From NCBI GenBank assembly GCA_012513915.1, contig JAAZBG010000047.1, positions 1 through 64,000 of the forward strand: DNA of 64,000 bases, written 5' to 3'. Shown here one piece after another: positions 9,076 through 17,340 of this stretch. The notes beneath the pieces were generated by a model. It had not been told where the DNA came from. It searched no databases and worked only from the letters and a program-made list of their open reading frames with translations. The position numbers and the translations under genes are program-made. Position 1 is the first letter of the stretch; each line of letters opens with the position of its first letter. This stretch comes from Fibrobacter sp. Lineage in GTDB: Bacteria > Fibrobacterota > Chitinivibrionia > Chitinivibrionales > Chitinispirillaceae.

Positions 9076-9711
9076 ATGCTTACAGTTTGCGAAATTTTCA
9101 AATCAATACAGGGTGAGTCGACGTATGCCGGCTGTGTCTGTACCTTTGTAAGGTTAACCGGTTGTAACCTTGATTGTTCCTATTGCGATACCAGATACGC
9201 ATTTATAGAAGGAACACCGATGTCTGTTGATACGATAATGGATAGTGTAGATGCACACGGTGTAAATCTTGTTGAATTGACTGGCGGTGAGCCTCTCATT
9301 CAGGCCGCCTCGGTTAAATTATGTGAGGCGCTTTTACAAAAGGGATACACCGTTCTTGTTGAAACAAATGGATCACTTCCCATCCGGTTATTGCCGTCAG
9401 GGTGTGTGCGGATTGTTGATGTAAAATGTCCGGGAAGTGGTTGCGGAGACTCTTTTTTGCTTGATAATATCGATCATCTGAATACATCTGATGAAGTCAA
9501 ATTTGTTATCAGTGATAATGCAGATTTTAACTGGGCGTGTAATTTTATTAATAAGTATCAATTACATACAAAAACAACAATTTTGTTCTCTCCATGTATA
9601 GGGCGGATCAAACCGGCAGAACTTGCATCATGGATTGTTGAATCAAATCTGCCTGTCAGGCTTGGTTTACAACTGCATAAGTTTATCTGGGGTGATAAAA
9701 GAGGGGTATGA
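9076..9711 (+). CDS. queE: 7-carboxy-7-deazaguanine synthase QueE (radical SAM)
   Basis: Radical SAM enzyme that contracts 6-carboxy-tetrahydropterin to 7-carboxy-7-deazaguanine. The start ATG 9076 gives MLTVCEIFKSIQGEST, the usual QueE N-terminus; an earlier in-frame start inside queD is not needed. The [4Fe-4S] cysteines are C30-x3-C34-x2-C37, and ELTGGEPL is the SAM-binding GGE motif. Length 211 is typical of this compact family. It is one base downstream of queD and three bases before queC. Confidence 0.95.
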   Translation: MLTVCEIFKSIQGESTYAGCVCTFVRLTGCNLDCSYCDTRYAFIEGTPMSVDTIMDSVDAHGVNLVELTGGEPLIQAASVKLCEALLQKGYTVLVETNGSLPIRLLPSGCVRIVDVKCPGSGCGDSFLLDNIDHLNTSDEVKFVISDNADFNWACNFINKYQLHTKTTILFSPCIGRIKPAELASWIVESNLPVRLGLQLHKFIWGDKRGV

Positions 9712-9714
9712 ATT

Positions 9715-10395
9715 ATGAAGAATGCTGTTGTGCTTCTTAGTGGTGGTCTTGACAGTGCAACATGTTGTGCATTCGCGCGTCGTGACGGTTTTGAGCTGTA
9801 CGCGATGAGTTTTTCCTATGGACAACGTCACAGTGTTGAACTTGACGCTGCAAAAAGGGTTGCTTCATATTTTAATGTTGCAGATCATAAAATTGTCACA
9901 ATTGATCTCAGAGCCTTCGGCGGATCATCATTGACCTCCGACGCAATGGATGTCCCCCTGAACAGGGATATTGAGTCTACCGGAGATATTCCGAATACGT
10001 ATGTTCCTGCACGTAATACCATATTCCTGTCATTTGCACTGGGGTGGGCTGAAGTCGCCGGGTGTGATGATCTTTACATCGGGGTAAATGCGGTTGATTA
10101 TAGTGGTTATCCTGATTGCAGGCCGGAGTATATTGAAGCGTTTTCCAAAGTAGCAAACCTTGCGACAAAGAAAGGTGTTGAGGGAAACAACTTTACAATT
10201 CATACCCCGCTGATTAACCTCACCAAAGCAGAGATTATTAAATCCGGTATTGAAATGGGAGTAGACTACAGTATTACACATAGCTGTTATAAACCGTCAG
10301 ATGATGGCAGGGCGTGCGGGAAGTGCGATAGCTGCGTTTTGCGTCATAACGGATTTGTTGCAGCCGGTGTTGCTGATCCGACAGTCTATTGCTGA
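9715..10395 (+). CDS. queC: 7-cyano-7-deazaguanine (preQ0) synthase QueC
   Basis: ATP-dependent conversion of 7-carboxy-7-deazaguanine to preQ0. The PP-loop is SGGLDS (9-14), followed by the SFSYGQRH signature; [17 protein letters not shown] and the C-terminal zinc site (SCYKP...CGKCDSC) are all present. Length 226 is normal. It is the last gene of queD-queE-queC. queF and queA are not in this window, but tgt lies at 61617, so queuosine tRNA modification is likely complete in this genome. Confidence 0.96.
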   Translation: MKNAVVLLSGGLDSATCCAFARRDGFELYAMSFSYGQRHSVELDAAKRVASYFNVADHKIVTIDLRAFGGSSLTSDAMDVPLNRDIESTGDIPNTYVPARNTIFLSFALGWAEVAGCDDLYIGVNAVDYSGYPDCRPEYIEAFSKVANLATKKGVEGNNFTIHTPLINLTKAEIIKSGIEMGVDYSITHSCYKPSDDGRACGKCDSCVLRHNGFVAAGVADPTVYC

Positions 10396-10412
10396 ATGAT
10401 TTTATTATAATG

Positions 10413-10892
10413 TCAGGAATGATTTTTTAGTGCTGATGTCAGATAGCAAAGGGATGTTTTAACCGTCGCTATCCGGATCTGGTGTCTGTTTCCGTAGAAA
10501 ATATGTCTGTGGCTTAAAACGGTATTACATACTTTAATTCCAATGTAAACAAGTCCGACTGGTTTGTCAATAGAACCGCCTCCCGGCCCTGCAATACCTG
10601 AAACTGATATTGCACAATCTGTTTTCAGCAATGCGCAGACGCCTTTTACCATTGCTTCAACAGTTTGACTGCTTACAGCACCAAATTCAACAATGGTTCT
10701 TTCGTTTACGCCAAGCACATTAATTTTAATCTCATTGGAATATGCCGTAATGCCGCCTTTAAAAAACAGTGATGCCCCGGCAATGTCTGTTATTGCCCCG
10801 CCAATCAGTCCGCCAGTACAGGATTCAGCGGTAGACAGTGTTAAATTGTTTTTCAGAAGTTCTGCTGCAATTGTTTTTACGCTGTTAATCAT
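10413..10892 (-). CDS. pncC: CinA C-terminal domain protein / nicotinamide-nucleotide amidase
   Basis: Stand-alone CinA-C domain that deamidates nicotinamide mononucleotide to nicotinate mononucleotide in NAD recycling. The diagnostic motifs are STAESCTGGLIGGAIT (catalytic Ser/Lys region), FFKGGITAYSNEIK, and the glycine-rich SGIAGPGGGSIDKPVGLVYIG. At 159 residues it matches PncC and lacks the N-terminal MoCF domain of full CinA. It is convergent with queC, 17 bases apart. Confidence 0.92.
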   Translation of the reverse strand: MINSVKTIAAELLKNNLTLSTAESCTGGLIGGAITDIAGASLFFKGGITAYSNEIKINVLGVNERTIVEFGAVSSQTVEAMVKGVCALLKTDCAISVSGIAGPGGGSIDKPVGLVYIGIKVCNTVLSHRHIFYGNRHQIRIATVKTSLCYLTSALKNHS

Positions 10893-11109
10893 CGATCAAA
10901 CCATTCTTATATGATGTCAATCTGGAATTCGTAGTGTGCCCCGAGAATATTCTGCCCGATAAAAACTGGTCAGAATATCATAAAGAAGAAATCCAGTAGT
11001 AAAATTATTAAAAAAATATAATGTTCGCATGCTGGAATGCTTATATTAATTCGTGAACAGTTATATCACAGACCATTATTTGTGAAGTTATAAAAAAAGG
11101 AGCTGTTAA

Positions 11110-11757
11110 ATGCTGCGTAATCTTAATAAAATGGCGCTGGTAAGTGTGATTATTCTTGGTGTTTCTGCAGGGCTTTTTGCACGTGACATGGAGCTTGTGC
11201 TCGATGATGGCCGCTCGGCGATTCTTCACGATGATGGATCGTGGGGATATGCAAAAGTTACTATCTCTGATGGAAGTGAAGAGGATATGTATATTGATCT
11301 TCCTGATGGGCGAATTGTGTGGTTGAAAAATGATAATACCTGGCAATTTGTAAAGTCCCGTGCACAGGAAAAACGTTCTTTTGCGGAACTTCCAACCCTA
11401 AATATTATTACCAGTATAACGAAGAAAAGTCTTGATGAAGCGGTAAAAGCCGCAACTGAGGATGCACTTAAGAGAGCTGCAGATAAGCTGCTTCCGTATG
11501 CTAAGAAGACAAAACTAACACACAAATATATTGTCGCATGTATCAAAAATGAACTTGGCGAAAGCGGAATTGAAACGAGCTATAAACCTAAATGGATTGG
11601 AACTGCGAAGGTCTCGCTTACTCGCGTTCAGTCAAAGAAAATCCTTGATTGTGTCGAAACACAGCTGGAATCAAATCCCGATGCAACTATAGGTAGCGCT
11701 GCTTCAGGTTCCGGTACAACGGCATCACCTGCAGACACAACTGCTTCAAAACAGTAA
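11110..11757 (+). CDS. Exported protein with tandem DGR/DDGSW repeats
   Basis: Not assigned to a function. A signal peptide (1-22, ending GLFA) precedes two short tandem modules: VLDDGRSAILHDDGSWGY and DLPDGRIVWLKNDNTWQF, each a strand-turn-strand with the pattern L-x-DGR-x4-L-x-(D/N)-x2-(S/T)W. After about residue 95 comes a helical domain with Lys/Ala-rich stretches, two Cys (IVACIKNEL, KILDCVE) and a Ser/Thr/Ala-rich tail. Shine-Dalgarno AAGGAG supports the start. The DGR/W modules resemble short repeats seen in DUF-type periplasmic proteins. It stands alone in its transcription unit. Confidence 0.7.
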   Translation: MLRNLNKMALVSVIILGVSAGLFARDMELVLDDGRSAILHDDGSWGYAKVTISDGSEEDMYIDLPDGRIVWLKNDNTWQFVKSRAQEKRSFAELPTLNIITSITKKSLDEAVKAATEDALKRAADKLLPYAKKTKLTHKYIVACIKNELGESGIETSYKPKWIGTAKVSLTRVQSKKILDCVETQLESNPDATIGSAASGSGTTASPADTTASKQ

Positions 11758-11930
11758 TTCTAAAGAAGTATTATATTGCAGATGAAGCAAATTGGCACGT
11801 GGTTAACACGGATTGCCTAATAGAACAGTGCGAATCCTGCTGATTTGTTGAATAGCTGGACAAATCAATGCATTTGTTTATTCAGAGGCCTGACCGTAAG
11901 GGAGGGCTTTCTTTTCACATGCCAATGAGA

Positions 11931-11956
11931 AACCCCCTCCTTTTATTAAGGGGGAT
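11931..11956 (-). terminator. Intrinsic terminator of the 255-residue orphan gene
   Basis: CCCCCT (11933-11938) pairs with AGGGGG (11949-11954); on the minus strand the stem is followed by GTTTCTC. It begins a few bases after the stop codon at 11959. The U tract is short. Confidence 0.55.
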
Positions 11957-11958
11957 TA

Positions 11959-12726
11959 TCACTTTGTTCTGGAAACTTTTGTAATAAGCATTCCCTTAAC
12001 TAACGAGGATGAGTCAGGAATTGTAATCGGGGTTATTGTTGATGGTGAGACCCATTTCTGTCCCTTGGAATACTCAACAATGCTTTTGCAAATAATTATA
12101 TAGTCTCCAGGGAAAATCAGACTTGTAGTTTTTCCCTCTGAGTAAACAGTAAATGATGTTCGAATTCCTGTTTTCAGGTTAATGATACTGATGTTATAGG
12201 TAAATCCCTTGTCTGCGGAGAGTCGCAAGAATGATCCTTTTTTAGAATAGGCATAGGATGATAGCTCTTTGTGTGATTCGTCCCAGGGGGCTGTTGATGC
12301 GTAGAAGGTCTCTTTCCATTCGTTGTCAAACGCATCTCCTGACAGTGCGGCGTTTGTCAGGTTGATTATTTTGTTTTCGGAGTGCGAATAGGTATCCTGA
12401 TAACCAATGATCTTACGATAGACTGAATCAAATGTGACAGTTTTTTTTGATGTGTCAAGTAGCCAGGATGTATACCTTACCAGGTCTGATTTCCAGATTT
12501 TTGAATCAACTACCTTGGATTTATTTAAATCCGGAAGTGGCATATCGGGAGAAATGAATCTTAGTGCGTCAATATAGTGATCAAATGCATTTTGAATCCG
12601 GCCTTCCAGTTCAGCTTTTCGTGCCTTTTCAAGCGCGGATGTTTTTATCTTGTAAAAAGTATATCCAAAATATCCACCGATACCGAGGACAAATAAAACT
12701 AACAATGTAACCACTGCTCTTTTCAT
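11959..12726 (-). CDS. Membrane-anchored orphan protein
   Basis: Not recognised. The 255-residue product begins with a signal-anchor or signal peptide (about 5-22, VTLLVLFVLGIGGYFGYTF). A short helical stretch (EKARKAELEGRIQNAFDHYIDALRF region, about 33-58) looks like one TPR-type helical pair. The rest is strand-rich and includes KGSFLRLSADKGFTYNISI and SLIFPGDYIIICKSI, suggestive of a beta-sandwich. It is convergent with the DGR/W protein and has its own terminator. Probably periplasmic. Confidence 0.65.
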   Translation of the reverse strand: MKRAVVTLLVLFVLGIGGYFGYTFYKIKTSALEKARKAELEGRIQNAFDHYIDALRFISPDMPLPDLNKSKVVDSKIWKSDLVRYTSWLLDTSKKTVTFDSVYRKIIGYQDTYSHSENKIINLTNAALSGDAFDNEWKETFYASTAPWDESHKELSSYAYSKKGSFLRLSADKGFTYNISIINLKTGIRTSFTVYSEGKTTSLIFPGDYIIICKSIVEYSKGQKWVSPSTITPITIPDSSSLVKGMLITKVSRTK

Positions 12727-13282
12727 TGCGACTCCATATATACTGTTACATGTTTAATTGTAAAGGGCATACTGCGGGAAACCTGTTTGTAATAAAACAT
12801 ACCCGTCTGTGATACAATCAATCCGCTTAGATACCCCGATTATCTGAATCACCCTTTGAATTCTGTTATAAAGAATTTTTCTGCACTAAGAAGATTAAAT
12901 TAATATATACAAAAAAACAAGGCTGTTGTATGTTTTTTATAAAAATCTGTTGACTTTTGTGAATAATCGTATGTTTTTTTCCCTTTAGTATAATTAATCG
13001 TTCACGAATTGAGCCCGGAAAACTATATTCAATGTAGTGCCATCATTTTTAATAGAGTTGGGAGCTTTTTTTGTACACAAATTTACAAATCGTGTATGAA
13101 GTGAGACTTGTGGCCAGGGGAACGACAATGAGGGTGTTGCTGAATGGACTGTGGCCTGACAAAAGAAACTCTATACATGTCTATAAGCACAACATCACAC
13201 TGAAATAAATTGCACATTACTCTGTTATTAGTGTAAAATTAAACATTTAGCATTAGTATTAAAGAGCTTGAAAGGAGATGTA
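12727..13282. other. Intergenic region upstream of glgB
   Basis: A 556-base AT-rich gap between the divergent orphan gene and glgB. It must hold the glgB promoter; a TATAAT is at about 12989, but no -35 box at proper spacing is convincing. A 38-codon frame at about 13100-13206 has no homology I recognise and is not called. No RNA gene is seen. Confidence 0.5.
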
Positions 13283-15265
13283 ATGAAACAGGATTCAGAG
13301 GTATTAATTAAAAATGAGAACAAGGTGTTATATGATGTTTCATTATTCTCGGATTTTGATATATATCTGTTTAAACAGGGTAATCACTTTCGGCTTTTCG
13401 ATAAGCTTGGTTCGCATCTTATGATGAATAAAGGCGTAGCCGGTTGTTATTTTGCTGTGTGGGCACCAAATGCCAGAACTGTTTCAATGGTAGGGGATTT
13501 TAATAACTGGAATCCTAAAAGTCATCCGCTTTTGGAAAGAACAGATAATTCAGGTATCTGGGAAGGATTTATTCCCGGAATTGAAAAAGGAACACTGTAC
13601 AAATTTCATGTTGACTCAAGAGTGAATAGTTACAGAGCCAACAGGGGTGATCCATTTGCAATGCACTGGGAAGTTCCACCAAGAACATCACCGGTCGTCT
13701 GGGAGATTGATTACACATGGAATGACAGTGCCTGGATGGAGAAACGTAAAAAGGTCAACGAGCTGAGTTCACCAATATCAATTTACGAAATGCATATTGG
13801 ATCATGGATGAAAAAAGTTGATGAAAGCGGCGAGGAACGTTTTTTGACATATCGGGAAATGGCGCCTGAGTTTGTAGCATATATCAAAAAAATGGGCTTT
13901 ACGCATGTCCAGTTCCTGCCTGTAATGGAACATCCGTTTTATGGTTCATGGGGATATCAGACAATTGGGTATTTTGCACCAACAAGCCGCTATGGTACTC
14001 CTCAGGATTTCATGTACCTTATCGATTACCTGCATCAGCATGACATTGCCGTGATTCTCGACTGGGTGCCATCACATTTCCCCGGTGATGAGCATGGGCT
14101 TGCATATTTTGATGGTACCTGTTTGTATGAGCATGCAGATCCGAAGAAGGGATTTCATCCCGACTGGAAGAGTTACATTTTTAACTACGGCCGTAATGAA
14201 GTCCAGGCATTCCTGATGAGCAGTGCGATGTTCTGGCTTGAAAAGTATCACATCGATGGACTGCGGGTTGATGCTGTGGCGTCAATGCTGTATCTTGACT
14301 ACTCAAGACGTCATGGTGAGTGGATTCCCAATAAATTTGGCGGGCGCGAGAATCTTGAAGCAATTGACTTTTTGAAAAAGTTCAATATGGAGATTTACAA
14401 AGCGTTCCCGGATGTCCAGACGATTGCAGAGGAATCAACTGCCTGGCCGATGGTTTCGAGACCAACCTATGTTGGCGGGCTTGGATTTGGCATGAAATGG
14501 AATATGGGATGGATGCACGATGTACTTGAATATATGAGTAAAGATCCGATTCACCGTAAGTATCATCACGGGGAGCTTACTTTCAGCATGCTCTATGCAT
14601 TTACCGAGAACTATGTGCTTCCTTTGTCTCATGATGAAATCGTACACGGAAAGCAATCGCTGGTTAACAAATTTCCAGGTGATGACTGGAATCGTCTGGC
14701 TAATTTGCGATTACTTTTATCGTATCAGTTTATGCATCCAGGTAAAAAATTGCTGTTTATGAGTTCCGAAATCGCACAGTGGGATGAATGGAATCATGAC
14801 AAGAGTATTAACTGGAGTTTGGCACAGTGGGAGCGCCATAGTGGTGTTCAGTTGATGGTTGCGGATCTCAATAAACTGTATCGCGGGATATCATCACTTC
14901 ACGAGCTGGACTTCGATCCCAAGGGCTTCGAGTGGATGGATTGTAATGATTGGGAGAATAGTATTTTGTCATTTGTCCGAAAGGGTAAAGATCCTGACGA
15001 AATGGTTCTGGTTGTTGCAAATTTCACACCGGTGCCACGGGAGAAATATAAGGTAGGGGTTACTATCGAAGGCTTCTATAAAGAGGTCTTTAATAGTGAT
15101 GCAAAGGAGTATGGCGGTAGTGGTATTGGAAATGCCGGTGGTGTTGAGACCCTGAATGTTCAGCATCACGGGAGAAAGTTTTCTTTGCTGCTTAGATTGC
15201 CACCACTTGGCGTGATTGTCTTTCATTATAAAAAAGATGATTTAGAAACGCCCGATGAAGAGTAG
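13283..15265 (+). CDS. glgB: 1,4-alpha-glucan branching enzyme GlgB
   Basis: Forms alpha-1,6 branches in glycogen. Start ATG 13283 follows AAAGGAG; a TTG at 13268 would include that site. The 660-residue product has an N-terminal CBM48 domain (YFAVWAPNARTVSMVGDFNNWN) and a GH13 barrel. Conserved regions are VILDWVPSHF, GLRVDAVASMLY (nucleophile Asp), TIAEEST (acid Glu) and LSHDEIVHGK, then MSSEIAQWDEWN. A C-terminal beta domain follows. No other glycogen genes are adjacent. A short hairpin follows the stop. Confidence 0.96.
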   Translation: MKQDSEVLIKNENKVLYDVSLFSDFDIYLFKQGNHFRLFDKLGSHLMMNKGVAGCYFAVWAPNARTVSMVGDFNNWNPKSHPLLERTDNSGIWEGFIPGIEKGTLYKFHVDSRVNSYRANRGDPFAMHWEVPPRTSPVVWEIDYTWNDSAWMEKRKKVNELSSPISIYEMHIGSWMKKVDESGEERFLTYREMAPEFVAYIKKMGFTHVQFLPVMEHPFYGSWGYQTIGYFAPTSRYGTPQDFMYLIDYLHQHDIAVILDWVPSHFPGDEHGLAYFDGTCLYEHADPKKGFHPDWKSYIFNYGRNEVQAFLMSSAMFWLEKYHIDGLRVDAVASMLYLDYSRRHGEWIPNKFGGRENLEAIDFLKKFNMEIYKAFPDVQTIAEESTAWPMVSRPTYVGGLGFGMKWNMGWMHDVLEYMSKDPIHRKYHHGELTFSMLYAFTENYVLPLSHDEIVHGKQSLVNKFPGDDWNRLANLRLLLSYQFMHPGKKLLFMSSEIAQWDEWNHDKSINWSLAQWERHSGVQLMVADLNKLYRGISSLHELDFDPKGFEWMDCNDWENSILSFVRKGKDPDEMVLVVANFTPVPREKYKVGVTIEGFYKEVFNSDAKEYGGSGIGNAGGVETLNVQHHGRKFSLLLRLPPLGVIVFHYKKDDLETPDEE

Positions 15266-15820
15266 GATAGCATTCGTTGACATTACTGTTCTTTACGTAT
15301 GGTAATGTCAATGTGCCACCTGATGCCTGGTACTACTCCTGGTTTCAAAGAAAATCACAATCCGGAATATCCAATGAAAAATAGTGAATTCTGCTGATCT
15401 ATTGGAATATTGTGATTTGCCATTCCTCAACATACCGCTCTTCAAAAAATCCTGTGTATTGGCTAAGTCTGCTATGAAAACGTACCATTAGGGTGTGTAA
15501 GGAACAATTTTTAAAAGAGGTTCTGAAAAGAACCTGAAATGGAAATCTCAAGTAACATTGAAGCTATTACCGGTAGAGCTCATTTACTTCTTTCAGATAT
15601 ATCATAATATAAAATCAATCGGTTAAAAGATTGGTACGGTACAGTGTTACTGAGCCCTGTGTGAATAGAATCAATCACAGTGATACTACTTTTTGAAGAT
15701 CGATGCAGTATTGTTAGTTTAAAAAATACCCGGATATCCAGATTTCCTGTGCGATATACAATGTATAAGTAAAAAAAAATTCTGACTCTATTTGCCGGAT
15801 GGTATTTTATCAAAAACATA
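15266..15820. other. Intergenic region between glgB and the MITE-like element
   Basis: About 555 bases, AT-rich. Apart from the hairpin just after glgB nothing is supported: no tRNA fold, and the longest frame (101 codons on the minus strand, 15580-15885) runs into the element's inverted repeat and has no recognisable sequence. Confidence 0.5.
15277..15311 (+). terminator. Hairpin after glgB, possible terminator
   Basis: TTGACATTAC (15277-15286) and GTAATGTCAA (15302-15311) form a perfect 10-bp stem with a 15-base loop, 12 bases after the glgB stop. No U tract follows, so it may protect the 3' end or need Rho. Confidence 0.35.
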
Positions 15821-15984
15821 AAGGTGACCTCTAAATATTCAGTGGTGTTATGAATCCGAGTGAAAAAGTTGCAGGCGAGGCACATGAGAAGGTCATATTA
15901 ATGAAAATATGGCCGACGAATGTAACGAAGCGTGCGGCTTTTGCAGCCGGATGGAATAATCAATGAATTTTTAGAGGTCACCTT
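15821..15984. mobile_element. MITE-like element with 21-bp terminal inverted repeats
   Basis: A 164-base segment bounded by inverted repeats at 15821-15841 and 15964-15984 that match at 20 of 21 positions, each starting AAGGTGACCTCTAAA when read inward. The interior has no transposase frame. Size, terminal repeats and location in a gene-free gap before recA fit a non-autonomous miniature element. No clear target-site duplication is visible, and only this copy occurs in the window. A folded RNA or bidirectional hairpin is the alternative. Confidence 0.5.
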
Positions 15985-16049
15985 AAGATAAAACTATTTG
16001 AAAGTAATAGCTATTCACATATCACCCCAAAACGAGGAGTAACGTTATT

Positions 16050-17132
16050 ATGGCCAAAAAAGGTGCTGCGGTAGTTGAGGAGGATGCTAAAAATCGCAAT
16101 GCTGCGTTAGAACAGGCAGTGAGTCAGATTGAAAAACAGCATGGAAAAGGTTCAATCATGCGGTTGGGTACATCAAGTCTGAAAGATGAAGTGCCTGTAA
16201 TATCAACAGGTTCATTATCACTTGATATGGCGCTGGGCGTTGGCGGTTTTCCTAAAGGCAGAATTATTGAGATCTATGGCCCGGAGTCGTCAGGGAAAAC
16301 AACACTTGCACTTCATGCGATAGCAAACGCTCAGAAAAAGGGTGGTATTGCAGTGTTAATTGATGCAGAGTATGCATTTGATGCAGCATACGCAAAGAAT
16401 CTTGGCGTTGATATAGATAATTTACTGGTATCTCAGCCCGATACCGGCGAGCAGGCACTGGAGATCGCAGATACACTAGTACGAAGCGGTACAATTGACA
16501 TTATCGTTGTAGACAGTGTTGCAGCACTTGTTCCGGCTGTCGAAATTGAGGGAGACATGGGTGACAGCCATATGGGGCTTCAGGCTCGTCTTATGTCACA
16601 GGCATTGCGCAAATTAACCGGTGTTATTTCAAAATCTAAAACATGTCTGGTTTTTATCAATCAGCTTCGTATGAAAATCGGTGTTATGTTCGGTAATCCT
16701 GAAACCACTACCGGTGGAAATGCACTAAAGTTTTATTCGTCAGTGCGTATTGATATCAGAAGAATTGCAGCAATTAAAGATGGCGAAACGGTAACCGGTA
16801 ACCGTACACGTGCGAAAGTTGTCAAGAATAAAGTGGCGCCGCCATTCCGTGAGACTGAGTTTGATATACTTTATGGTAAGGGAATATCTTTTGAGGGCGA
16901 CGTGCTTGACCTTGGGGTCGAAATGGGAATTGTTGATAAAAGCGGCGCCTGGTTCTCCTATCAGGGTGAACGAATCGGTCAGGGGCGCGAAAAAGCCCGT
17001 GATTTTCTGAATGAAAATCGCGATATTCTTGATGCAATAGAGAAAAAAGTCCGGGAAAAGTGTGCTGCTCTGCGTACCGGAGCTGATTCGTCGGGAGCTG
17101 ATAATATTGAGCCGCTTGAAGCAAATGGATAA
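16050..17132 (+). CDS. recA: Recombinase RecA
   Basis: Strand-exchange ATPase for homologous recombination and SOS activation. The 360-residue protein has Walker [10 protein letters not shown] (77-85), the [12 protein letters not shown] Walker B strand, the L1/L2 DNA-binding loops ([20 protein letters not shown] and [18 protein letters not shown]) and the C-terminal Asp/Glu-containing tail. Shine-Dalgarno ACGAGGAG precedes the ATG. I see no recognisable SOS (LexA) operator upstream. No recX follows; a terminator and alaS do. Confidence 0.98.
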   Translation: MAKKGAAVVEEDAKNRNAALEQAVSQIEKQHGKGSIMRLGTSSLKDEVPVISTGSLSLDMALGVGGFPKGRIIEIYGPESSGKTTLALHAIANAQKKGGIAVLIDAEYAFDAAYAKNLGVDIDNLLVSQPDTGEQALEIADTLVRSGTIDIIVVDSVAALVPAVEIEGDMGDSHMGLQARLMSQALRKLTGVISKSKTCLVFINQLRMKIGVMFGNPETTTGGNALKFYSSVRIDIRRIAAIKDGETVTGNRTRAKVVKNKVAPPFRETEFDILYGKGISFEGDVLDLGVEMGIVDKSGAWFSYQGERIGQGREKARDFLNENRDILDAIEKKVREKCAALRTGADSSGADNIEPLEANG

Positions 17133-17144
17133 TGTATTGCGTTA

Positions 17145-17198
17145 CATGTTGATAGAATGCGTAAGCGTCCTGTCGACATGCAACATGGTTTTTATTTT
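17145..17198 (+). terminator. Putative recA terminator
   Basis: CATGTTG (17145-17151) pairs with CAACATG (17181-17187), extended inside by weaker pairs, and is followed at once by GTTTTTATTTT. It begins 13 bases after the recA stop codon. Confidence 0.55.
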
Positions 17199-17227
17199 GG
17201 TATATGGTTCTGATTGAACCATATACC
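17199..17227 (+). promoter_or_regulatory. 12-bp perfect hairpin in the recA-alaS gap
   Basis: GGTATATGGTTC (17199-17210) pairs perfectly with GAACCATATACC (17216-17227) around a 5-base loop. No U tract lies downstream on either strand. It could be an operator or part of an alaS leader. Confidence 0.4.
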
Positions 17228-17267
17228 TGGTGAAACAACTGTTGAAAATGAAATAAATAGTATCATT

Positions 17268-17311
17268 AAGGCTTGATCTGAGTGCATTTAGCTTTGAATC
17301 AGTCAAGCCTT
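17268..17311 (+). promoter_or_regulatory. Hairpin just upstream of alaS
   Basis: AAGGCTTGA (17268-17276) pairs with TCAAGCCTT (17303-17311), and CTGA (17278-17281) with TCAG (17299-17302) after a one-base bulge. It ends 29 bases before the alaS ATG. The T-box AGGGTGG core is absent, so it is not a canonical T-box. Confidence 0.4.
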
Positions 17312-17340
17312 GCGTAAACTTAAACATAGTATAAAGAATC

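Noticed and set aside
13100-13206. Small frame of about 38 codons before glgB
   Set aside because: No good start signal, no homology recognised, and composition gives no support.
15580-15885. 101-codon minus-strand frame before recA
   Set aside because: Crosses an end of the MITE-like element, no ribosome site, no recognisable sequence.
15985-16049. SOS (LexA) box before recA
   Set aside because: No CTGT-n8-ACAG, GAAC-n4-GTTC or other palindromic LexA-type site could be read.
17228-17340. T-box riboswitch before alaS
   Set aside because: Hairpin is present but the AGGGTGG-type T-box core and terminator pair are missing.
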